DNA from: Antennarius striatus
Taxonomy: Eukaryota > Chordata > Actinopteri > Lophiiformes > Antennariidae
DNA: 64,000 nt
Direction of reading: 5' to 3'
Assembly (NCBI RefSeq): GCF_040054535.1
Contig: NC_090794.1
Location: 2,045,501 to 2,109,500, forward strand
Under the pieces are notes generated by a model, which saw only the letters and a list, made by a program, of their open reading frames with translations, had not been told where the DNA came from and did not search any database. The position numbers and the translations under genes are program-made. This document shows positions 1 through 18,310 of the stretch, piece by piece. How positions within the stretch are numbered: the stretch's first letter is position 1; each line of letters begins with the position of its first letter.

Positions 1-211
1 AGCTCCCCCCCCAACCTCCACAGTTACCTGCTGTTTCAGGTGTCAACCACATTTGCAGATCATTTGTAGCATGACGGACACCTTTGGCTAACAAGGACTT
101 GGCTCTTGAAATTTCAGAGAAGGCTACAGAGTCGTGAATGCGACTTTAGTGCAGCTCAATCTAGTGGATGCATAACAACCACAGTCACTACAGTCGTTTA
201 TATTCTATGTG

Positions 212-322
212 TCTCATTAATGTGGTGCGCCCTATTCTGGTGAAAAGTTTTAAAATAGGCCATTTATTGAAGGTGCGCCTTATAGTCCAGTGTGCCTTAT
301 AGTGCGGAAAATAGTGTAATGT
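212..322 (+). repeat. Dispersed teleost repeat of the GCGCCTTATAG type
   Basis: The segment has two near-copies of a GGTGCGCCTTATAGTC-like motif around a 'taaaataggccatttattg' core and ends in TGCGGAAAATA. I recall this arrangement as a common fish interspersed repeat, probably a non-autonomous DNA transposon. A short related tail (TGTGCGGAAAATACTG) recurs near 9890 in a pum2 intron. The family assignment is from memory. Confidence 0.5.
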
Positions 323-344
323 AACATAAATGTAACTAATCCTT

Positions 345-615
345 CTTCTTCTTCTCCTTTTGGCTTTTCCCTTCAGGGGTCGCCACAGCGAATCAATTGC
401 CTCCAGTCATAGGTTTGATTCACGTGTTTGATTTGGCAAAAGTTTTATGATGGATGCCCTTCCTGACGCAACTCTCTGTAAATGTAACTAATCCTTTATG
501 TTAAATAAAATGTAGCTGCAAGAGGGCACAAGCTAGCGTCTTATTGTGCCGGTCCCAAGCCCGGATAAATAAAGAGGATTGTGTCAGGGAGGGCATCTGA
601 CTTAAAACTTTTGCC
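345..615. repeat. Inverted pair of SINE-like fish repeats
   Basis: Bases 345-475 contain the 'ggggtcgccacagcgaatca' motif, typical of a widespread fish SINE-like repeat, followed by GATGCCCTTCCTGACGCAA. Bases 540-612 carry the same 3' part on the other strand (CCGGTCCCAAGCCCGGATAA, then AGGGCATCTGAC and TTTTGCCAAATCAAAC). The two copies face each other about 70 bases apart and could fold into a hairpin. Confidence 0.6.
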
Positions 616-617
616 AA

Positions 618-915
618 ATCAAACATGCGAATAAGATGTTAAATAACACTGAATTTATTACTTATTCGAGTCATAAACATCACAGTTGCGCAAAAAACAT
701 GTTTGCTTATTGCTCTGTTATAACATAAATCCTTTTTAAAGTCCTTTTTATAACTTTTTTTGTCAATGGTAAAATGGGCTTAGTTACTGCATTGTGGGAA
801 ATGTAGTTTTTGGTCGAAGCACACTTTTGACCCATTTATTTTCAGACACTCTGACCTTTTATGATCTCGCGGGCCACATAAAATGATGTGGGCCCCGGAT
901 CTTGAGTTTGACACA
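618..915 (+). repeat. Non-autonomous hAT-like element, copy A (partial)
   Basis: This copy shares an extended order of short blocks with 58335-58800: TTAAATAAC, CTGAATT, ATTCGAGT, then ATTGTGGGAAATGTAGTTTT, then CGGGCCACATAAAATGATG near the end. The right end (GGGCCACAT, then GAGTTTGACAC) resembles the ends of small hAT elements. No open frame is present. A third, shorter copy lies at 2428-2590 in the opposite orientation. Confidence 0.6.
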
Positions 916-1463
916 ATTTTTGTTTCTTTACACCTGTATGTCACAAATCTTGCGTTGATATTTGCCCATGAGGTCTTTCAGATATCCTCGCTTGGTGCCA
1001 ATCTGATTATCAGGGGGTCGTTATAATTACTGGGTGACATGCAGCCGCTTAATCTCTCAACCCAGTAAACACACACACAGACAGGCTCTGAACACGTCTG
1101 AGACCTTTTGTTCACGTTGACACACGGGTGGATCATGGATGGGGGGGCTACCTGTGTTCTTCAGACTGTTGCAATCCTCCGGCTGTTTATTAACAACAGC
1201 ACTGAGTCCTTATTGGTTACCTTTGACATACATTGATGGGAAGGCCTTCTGGGTAGCATCAACGGTTCCGTCGGTCGTCTACGTGTTCGTGTTCGTTGTC
1301 GTCTCTTTGATTTCTCTTTGTTTGCTGTTCAAATCATTTGTTTGTTTTTTTGTTGTGTTTTTGCTGCAGCTAACAAAACGCCATCTGCTCTCAGTATCTT
1401 ATCTATGTAACTCTCACTTCAGTGTTTCGGATTATAATCCAGATTGTCTCGTCTTTGTCGCAG

Positions 1464-10095
<8,632 letters not shown>

Positions 10096-12490
10096 TCCCT
10101 CGTTTGACTCGCTGGGTCCCCCGAAGAGGAGGAGGAGCCCCCCCCCACCCCCAATCCAAACCACCACCCCCCACCACCCCATGTGAGAGCCGCTCCTTAG
10201 CCATAAGGGTCGGCTTTTGACGCCTTCTGTCGTCTGGTTTTTTTGGGGGGTGGGGGGGGTTACCAAAAAAACCCCAAATTGATTAGAGACGAGTCAACGC
10301 TGTGACATGTGACCCCCGCCACTGTGCCACCCCCTGGTGCAGGTCCCCAGCGTGGCCCCTCCCTCCCACCGCCTCCAGGGGACACACAGTCAGCAGGATG
10401 AAATTTTTTTTAAAATCTTACTTGTATTTTTCCCTCCTGGGGGGTGAAGCACAAACCCGTTGTTTAATGATGTAACTGATGTATTTGACTGGTTTTTCAT
10501 ATTCTCTCTTGTACATGTAGTTTTTTACCTTGTAGATCCTCCGTAGAGAGCAGGAGGAGAGACGAACGGAAACACGTAACGATTCGAACGATTCCGACTC
10601 TTTTCCACCAGCGAAGGGATTTTTTTACCGCTTCAAACTTCAGTTCTCCTTAAAGACGGATTCCGTTTGTTCTTTGGGAATTTGATGATTATATTTGTAT
10701 ATTATCCCGTGCACAGCTGAAAGCTGCATCATGTGCCACCGTCACACCCGGGGGGCGGGGGGGGGGGTCGCGATGCCTTTTTAGGGGGGGGGGCAGATGG
10801 AGTCGTGAGCTTTTTCTTTTGTTCTTTTTGTTTTCCTCGCCTGCTCAATTTTCTTTCTTTGGTACTAAATCTTAACGGATGGACCGACCTGAGCTGCTGA
10901 GCCCCCGTTTCAAGCCGTCTCTCCCCCCCTCCCCTTCCCCTTTCTCTCTTCCAGGTAATCACTCGGGGGGGAGGGAGGGGAGGGGTTATGCAACGTTTAT
11001 AAAAAAAATCAAATCACGCTATACCGTTTGACTTGCAGGTGCAGAGCATGAGGTTTGGTTGTACAGTGGATGTCTAACGGGGGGGGGGAGTTAATCTTTA
11101 CATGAATTGTAGGGGTTTTTTTGGAAGGGGCGGGGGTGGGGGGGTTGTGGGGGGTGGGCTACGTTGTTGGCATGCTGTGACCGGTTTTTTAAATCCTTGG
11201 AGTGAATTTTTTTCTCTCATGTTTTTGTGTAGCGTCTGTCTGGTAGTCGGAGATGATCACCGCCCCCGTTACGTATCCCATAATCATCTCCTGAGTAGAG
11301 GTAGCTTAGCGACGTATAGCATCTTTATGTATGAGTAAATTGTTTGCTTTTTTTGGGTAAAAGGGGGGCTTGCTGCAGTGATGGGAACCCCCCCACACCA
11401 CCACCGCTGCCTGAAGGGTCAGAGTAGAGTCCAGAAAAGAGAAGGTGACGTTGACGTGCGGGGGTCGAGTTGACGAAGGGATGCCGACGGGAACCTTTTT
11501 TCCGTTTGAAACGGTTTTGCTTTTTTTTTTTTTTTTAAGGTTTCTTTTCGTTTGGTTTCGGTACGCAAGTGTCCCGACTGGAGGGGGGGGGCGCGGTGGG
11601 GACACACACACACACACACATACACAAAGCAAAACGATTCACCTGTAATGCTCGTAGTGATGGCTTCTTCTTTTGCTTCATATTAAATAATTGTAGAATA
11701 CATGTAGTATATGTGCAGGTAATAAGTGTAAGATTATTAGTTTAAATTGAGGATAAAAAAAACAAACTTGTCTAGTCGTGGTGTTTTGACAGGCCTTGCT
11801 CTAAATTTGTAGTGATGCTTTTATTTCGTCTGTACAGTTGTACATTTTGTAAACGTTTAATGCTGTAAATGGGACGTCTTTTACACTTTTTTGGGGGGAG
11901 AAAAAGGCAAAAATGTGCATTTTGATGTGTGTATATTCATCACTCCTTTCCCCTTGAATATAATGTATACAGTTTTATTTGATCAAGTGTTATTTTAAAG
12001 GTAAAAAAAAAAAAGAAAAGAAAAACTTTATAGCTTCGCAATCTGGCATGGTTTTTGTTTTTAATCTGCTACGGGGGGAGGGGGGGAGGCCAGCCTCTAT
12101 TTGTACCGGAGCGGAAACGTTCACCGTTGATGGTCTTTCAGGCGTGTGTGACAGTTGAAAAAAAGAAGAAACGATAACACTCTATTAAGAAAAAACAAGC
12201 CGAGGCTGCATTTCGTCCTCTCTGAGACCATGGAAACTTCACAGGATATGTCCAGAATTATTTTTGTACAGAAGAGTGCTGTATTTTGGAACAGCTACTA
12301 CCTTGTAAGCAAAAGCAAATGTAAAATATTGTCAATTATATAAATATGAACATATGAGTTTTGTCACACTGTCAAAGTCATGTACATTTTCAGGTGGCCT
12401 TATGTACATTTCCAGATGTTAGATGAAGAAAACAAACTCATTTTTGGAAGCAGAATTGTGACTATGTATGATTAAATTGTTCTTCTAACA
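10096..12490 (+). other. pum2: pum2 3'UTR (inferred extent)
   Basis: About 2.4 kb after the stop is T/A-rich with G- and C-runs and has no coding frame. A candidate poly(A) signal ATTAAA lies at 12471-12476. Long AU-rich 3'UTRs are typical of vertebrate PUM2. Two (AC/GT)-type runs and many G-tracts occur at 10740-11160 and near 11600. The end point is a guess from the signal and from the change in composition. Confidence 0.5.
10696..12410 (+). promoter_or_regulatory. Five Pumilio-type sites (TGTANATT) in the pum2 3'UTR
   Basis: TGTATATT occurs at 10696-10703 and 11930-11937. TGTACATT occurs at 11839-11846, 12381-12388 and 12403-12410. These fit the relaxed Pumilio recognition element UGUANAUW, in which the last base may be U. 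No strict TGTANATA was noticed. The reading that PUM2 binds its own transcript is an inference. Confidence 0.45.
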
Positions 12491-13522
12491 TTTGACCTGA
12501 ATTTTTGTGGTTCTTATGTTTTGGAATGTGTTGGATTATGGCACCAATCTGGAAAATTTTAAGTATTCTGTAATATTTTGGGATCCATGTGATCTACATC
12601 CAAGTCCACGCTATTTAAATTTATGATTTTTTTTTTTACTGTGACAAATGAAATTGAATCAAAATTACAAGTAAGATTAAATTATAGAGAAATGCTGGTT
12701 CATCTGGTGTCAGATTTCACAAATTAGTCACTGAGAGGGTAGCTATCAAATGAATAAAGAATAAGGCGTTCACACTTGTTAAATTTAAAGTGAATTTGTT
12801 TAGTGTGGATTAAAATAGAAATCTGGATCAGCTTCATGAAAATGATTCAGTGAGATGTCAACTGTTTATTCACACCTAGGAACTAATCAGATCTGATTCA
12901 TTCAGGATTTAAAAAAAAAATCAAATTACCTTGTATACACACTTCCTTCTGAGGTCAGTTTATTTTGAATCAGGGGCTCAAGCTACAATCAAAACACCTG
13001 CCCAGGTGCTGTGAAGAGGAAGAGAACAAGACGTCAATGTCTTTAAAAGTTTCAAAAAACTTTCCTTTTAGGATTACTAAACACAGTTAATAGTTTTGAA
13101 AAGCCGTTTTCTGTCATTTTTTTTTACTGTGCACATTTACGTCAATTGCACATCCTTAATTCTACAGGACACTTCTCCTTAAAATTAGTATACCACCTCT
13201 CCTGGAGATTTGGAGGCATCAGGATTTGATCTGAGCACTTATGATAAACCTTCAGGAGATGAGCCAAAAAAAGAACTGCTCTAAAATACTTAGGATGCCT
13301 TCAGTAAGTTCTACTTCTTCTAAGAAGTGCACACAAAATGCATTTTTGACATACTAAAGTATGAAACACATCTTTTCATTATAAAATGAACAATAACAGA
13401 ACTGTTTCATAATGTAGGTTATTTGATCAAATCCATCCAAACAAAACAAACTGAACATGTAAGCTATCCTATAATTTGCTTTATTTTGCGATTCGGTATT
13501 AGTTTGATATTTCTGTGATTGA
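12491..13522. other. AT-rich spacer between the pum2 3' end and the transposon
   Basis: About 1 kb of AT-rich sequence with no recognisable exon, RNA gene or repeat. Unannotated distal pum2 3'UTR cannot be excluded. Confidence 0.5.
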
Positions 13523-13839
13523 TTAACCTTCGTCTGTTGTTAGGGTCGCCACCGACCCGTTCTTGATTTTAAATTCCTAAAACTACCACAAAAATGCGTT
13601 TATTGCATCAAGGCTTTTTGACTTTGTCAGGTACCTCTATTACAACAAAATAATATCCAAAAAATTTTTTTCACTAAATTATAAAATGCTCTGGTTGAAA
13701 TTGTTACCTTTGTGGTGCTAGGGTCGGTTTCGACCCTGTTATAAAATAAGCTTATAAAGCAATAATTAGAGCAAAAACTGATAGCATAAGTGCACTGTCA
13801 GACAGCCAGCTCCTCTCCTAGTCGTGTGAGCTTTAGTGG

Positions 13840-14200
13840 AATCTCATTTTGGATTTTTGTTTTCCAGTTTACCTGCACAGAAACAAAAACAAATGAAGTC
13901 GGGCATGTCAGATGTCTGTATAGGTTCTCAGTCAACCAGGTCATTGTTATCCAAAAGCTGTTGAAGTCAATCCACTCGACGTCAAGAAAGTTCTTGAAGA
14001 CGTTTTGTATCTCATACAATAGACTTCTTCAATTCAGAGGGCGGCTGATCATGTCCCAGCTTATTAACCCTGTGGGGTGTGGTCAGTGCTATTCACATTC
14101 CAACGACTGTCGTTGAAACCCGTCTGGCTCCTCAACGATTGTTGGTGGGGGTGTCAAAGGGGGTCGTTGAAATGTGAGTTTCATCTTTGTATGCTAATGA
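13840..14200. repeat. Fish interspersed repeat nested in the piggyBac element
   Basis: The block contains TTCTCAGTCAACCAGGTCAT, GTTGAAGTCAATCCACTCGA, TTCTTGAAGACGTTTTGTAT and AGACTTCTTCAATTCAGAG in that order. I recall this order from a very common teleost repeat. It replaces the expected front part of the transposase. The boundaries are approximate. Confidence 0.5.
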
Positions 14201-14203
14201 GGG

Positions 14204-14883
14204 TTGTCTGATGTCTCATACTGTCCAAAAAAAAGAAGGAATGTGATACTGATGTCTACTCTTCACAAAGACGCAGCTGTGTCATCAGGAAGTGATAAAA
14301 AGCCCACAATTATCCTTGACTACAACAGGAATAAAGGAGGAGTGGACAACCTAGACAAGCTGACTGCCACCTACACTTGCCAGCGAATGACCAGGAGATG
14401 GCCAATGGTTGTATTTTACGACATGCTTGATGTGTCTGCATATAATGCATTTGTATTGTGGACCCACATCCACCAAGGGTGGAACTCAACCAAAAAAGCC
14501 AAGAGGAGATTGTTTCTTGAGGGGCTCAGAAATTCCCTCGTGAAGCCACACATTGAGCAAAGGCAGCGGGTTCCCTGAGACCCAGATGCTGCAGCCTTGG
14601 TCAGACAGCTGCAGAGCTCACCTACCACTCGGTCCACAACATCAGCAACACAAAGAGCATCCTCGCCAGCATCCTACTCAGCTAGCCCTGCCTCAACACC
14701 AATCGCACCAGCCACAGCCAGAACCCAATTCAGGCCACCTGATTCTAAAAGAAAGAGGTGTCAGGTCTGCCCAAGCAGGAAGGACAGAAAGACAAACTAA
14801 CTGTGCTTCAAGTGCAAGAAATATATCTGCAAAGAACACGCAAATAGTGTCACTTTTTGCCACACATGCATCTAAACATACAT
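14204..14883 (+). pseudogene. piggyBac transposase C-terminal remnant with cysteine-rich tail
   Basis: The open frame 14204-14575 encodes NKGGVDNLDKLTATYTCQRM, RRWPMVVFYDMLDVSAYNAF and flanking residues, the conserved block around the third catalytic aspartate of piggyBac transposases (VDNLD). It ends in an in-frame TGA. The C-terminal zinc-binding domain follows in another frame as CQVCPSRKDRKTN, a stop codon, then CFKCKKYICKEH and CHTC (to about 14875). The first two catalytic aspartates are missing. The frame change and internal stops show that it is inactive. Confidence 0.85.
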
Positions 14884-15854
14884 ACACACACATACATATG
14901 AATGTTCTTGCATACAGAGACTTTTACTCTGATTTAGTTTTTTATTAGTTTTCGAATTTGGAATTTTGCAACATATGCTTGATTGGTTGTTTGACCTTGC
15001 AAATCTATATTTTGTGTTATTACTTGTTCTGCTTTTCATTTTGTGTTTATAGTAAAGTTGTATTGCTGAAAAAAATACTTTTTTTTTCATTTCCTTGAAG
15101 TAAATATATATGGGTCGAAATTGACCCGTAACACCATAGATGTTACTATAGTTAATAATATTAAAATGAAAAAATAAATGAAAAACATTTATTCAAGAGA
15201 TGTGTTATAATACCCCTCAGTAATACTCAGGTAACACAACAACCTATTTTTTATTTAAATGATTCTCTTGAGGCTCATTTTACCAGTTTTTAAAATTGAA
15301 ATTGAGGGCTATACTGAAAAAAAAAGGCCCAGAGGCCCACACCAAAAATATTAAAACTAATATTTTCATGGATAAGGAAGCCTAACAATGTAACCAAGAG
15401 CTGAGAAACAATTTGGATGATAGACGATTGCTTTTAGTGTATTTTAGAGATGATTTAAAACGCGGGTCGAAACCGACCCGTTAACATCGGAAATGGTAAC
15501 AGAAAGCTAACACCAGACGAAGGTTAAATTAGTATTGGCGAATATCTCCACAATGAACGTTGGACCTGATTGTTTGACTAATTTTTGATCCCGCCCCCTT
15601 GTTTCTCTGACTCCACCCTCAGCTCACCCTCATTGGTTAGTATTCTATTTTCTTCACGTCTATTGGTTTACAGACATGTCGATCAAAGTTAAAATCCCGG
15701 ACACGCCCTTTCCGCCCCGCCAGACGGTCTGGTTTGTTTTTATCCGCAGGTCCTCCAGGAAGTGGCGGTGGGCGTTCCTCCGTGCTCGTTCCGCTAAGAT
15801 TCTCCTCATCAGCGGGGACGTTTCCAGATGTTTTTTCCCACCATCGTGGAGGAC

Positions 15855-18247
15855 ATGCCTCATTTTAAACCCACTCGAGACAGACTGTACACCACCAGAT
15901 GTTGCGGATGTTGCCATGTCCGGACGGGGACGATCATCCTTGGGACATGGTACATGGTACGTCAGACGGTTGATGCTACAGCAAGCTAACGCTAACTAGC
16001 CTAGCTGGTCTAATCTTAAATTCGCTTCTTCGGAAATTATATAACTAATGTCAGCTGGACTGCGTGGGTTGACCCGTGTGAGGGATTTTATTCAGATGTT
16101 ATAAAAGCTACGAGCTACGTTTTTTATAGCTAAATTTGCAGGCTAAATTAATCTGACGTAGCATTAGCATGCTAAGTTAACGGCATCGCAGCGCTAGCTT
16201 TAGCAGCGGACTGGCGTCGTATCGAGTTGGATTATTGGAATGTTTTAGTCGATAAAAATCACCCAACTTTTAAAATGCGGTTAGAATAAGAACAATTCTT
16301 TACACCAGAATACAAACCCCCCTAGTTCTAAGAGCGAGCACCACATTTAGCTTCAGAACACTCATTTCAAGCTAGCAGACATTCCGATGTCTTTGTTAAC
16401 TTAGCAGATGTTAATTCAAAGCAGGTGTGAGGGAAGCTGATGTCTGATCAAATGGAAAGTAAATAATAATCCTGGGATTAATAATTAAGTAATTTTGGAA
16501 AGCGATTAACTGGATTTAATACTCTGTCTGGAGTAGCTAACGGTTTGCTAACGTTAGCGTTAGCTGGACTCCACGTTTCAGCATTCTGATTCCACTCACT
16601 GCATGTTTAATCCGTTGTTACGTCACTGGGATGCCAGCAAGAGCCGAGATTTTCCGTATTCTCAGTTTACACGCTGAAGAACGTCCGGATTAACCGGGGA
16701 CAGCTGAGTGTTGCTAGGGGAAACGGGGTGAAAGCTGCAGAGACCTGAGAGAGTCGTTGTCCTGCATGACATTCCTTTTGTCTTGTGTTTTTGAGGTTGT
16801 GACAGACCAGAATGTGTGTTTTATCCACTCGAAAGGAGACATCCGTGTTCAATCCGTCCTGCAGTGTTTGTGAAGTTCTGGATCTGGTTAAACAAACAAG
16901 ACGTGGACGTTGGTGTGAAACCGGACCCTATAATAAAAGAAAGACTGTTTGAGCTCCACACCTCCCCATTAAAGTCCAGTCTCATAAAAATTCAAGCCTA
17001 ACATGTTCTGCGACATTGCGAGCTCTTTTTCCCCACATTGAATTTTAGCCTAATCTTTGCTTCGGCTAAAAACTGTTTCAAACAATACAGAAGATGTGCA
17101 CCTCTGCAGCATCTGCACTCCAGCACAGCAGGGGGCGATATGCGCCCTTAAAGTTGGTTTGTGAGCTCCCACCAGTAAATATTACAATGAATGTGTGTGT
17201 GATTCGGTGATCTGTGTCGCATCGTGTTTCAGTTCCTTTACTATTATCCTTTCTCTTCCAGATTATCGTCAACTTCGCTTCATGCCAGTGTGAGCGATTT
17301 CTGTTTCACAGTAATTACAATTGGCAGAAATTGTGAACATAAAACAATGACTGCGAGGAATCCTTTCCATTAGTAAGATACAGCTAGTCCTCAACTTGCG
17401 AACATTGTGAGATACAAACACATCCTTTTCTGATTATTGTCCTGCAGTTCCACTTTCTGCCACAGACCACGTGGGGGCAGCACCTCTTACTGTTGTTGTT
17501 GGATGATCTTAAAAATTGGTTGAGATTTTTTTGGTGAAGTGCCTTCTCAAGAATTAAATTATATAGATCAAATTTTCTCGTAAACCAATCTGGTTTAAAA
17601 CGATCATGTGAATCACAAGCGACGCTTAACGGAAAAATACGATTTTTATTTTTCCTTGTATTTTCTTTGTAAACAGATGTATAATAGAGAACTCTGAATG
17701 ACCTGAACCTGAATTTTATTTAGTAGCTGTTGTTTTAATGTCCTATAATTGTTTCTGGTCAGTCTGAGGGAATATAACTTGAATATTTAGAGTATTAATG
17801 ACATTTAAATGACCTCAAATGGTGATTATGGATTGAAATTTAATAAATAATGACTCACAAACAATTCAACTTGAGGACTACTTGTATTCTGACAGGATGC
17901 TAAACGTGTAGTGATGTGCTTCTTAAAACCCTTTCTGCTCCCCAGGTGGTCAACCTGCTTATGGGCATCTTACTGACGGTAGCCGTGACCCACCCGGAGA
18001 ACGTGCCCACCATCGACCTGCAGTACGAGGTCATCGACCACTACTTTGCCTCGGACAGGATGTCTGGTGAGCCGTTAACCCTGAAGATCAGCTGCGTCTT
18101 TAAAACTCATCAAACACATTCCTGTTGATTCCACCACCAATAAAAAACCCTCCGCTGCTGTTCTGATGAGGTCTAACACATGAATCATCTTCCTCAGGCG
18201 GATCAACTCCCCACAGACTGCAAAACAAAACTCACGAGGACATCATA

Positions 18248-18310
<63 letters not shown>

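Larger units (their letters stand above)
1..1463. other. Upstream/intronic region of pum2, mostly repeats
   Basis: No exon is recognisable here. The first pum2 coding exon is preceded by a splice acceptor (CAG at 1461-1463), so this stretch is probably the 3' part of the pum2 5'UTR intron. The promoter and non-coding first exon would then lie outside the window. About two thirds of the first 920 bases are interspersed repeats, listed separately. The short open frames here have no protein-like features. Confidence 0.6.
13527..15523 (+). mobile_element. Decayed piggyBac-superfamily DNA transposon, ends intact
   Basis: TTAA duplications flank the element (13523-13526 and 15524-15527), the hallmark of piggyBac insertion. 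The termini are inverted repeats: CCTTCGTCTGTTGTTAG on the left and, reverse-complemented, CCTTCGTCTGGTGTTAG on the right. Subterminal GGGTCG..CGACCC palindromes lie near both ends (about 13543, 13721, 15111 and 15462). Only the C-terminal part of a transposase remains (about 14200-14880). The N-terminal two thirds are replaced by unrelated repeat sequence at about 13840-14200, so the copy is non-autonomous. Its 2.0 kb compares with about 2.5-3 kb for complete relatives. Confidence 0.9.
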
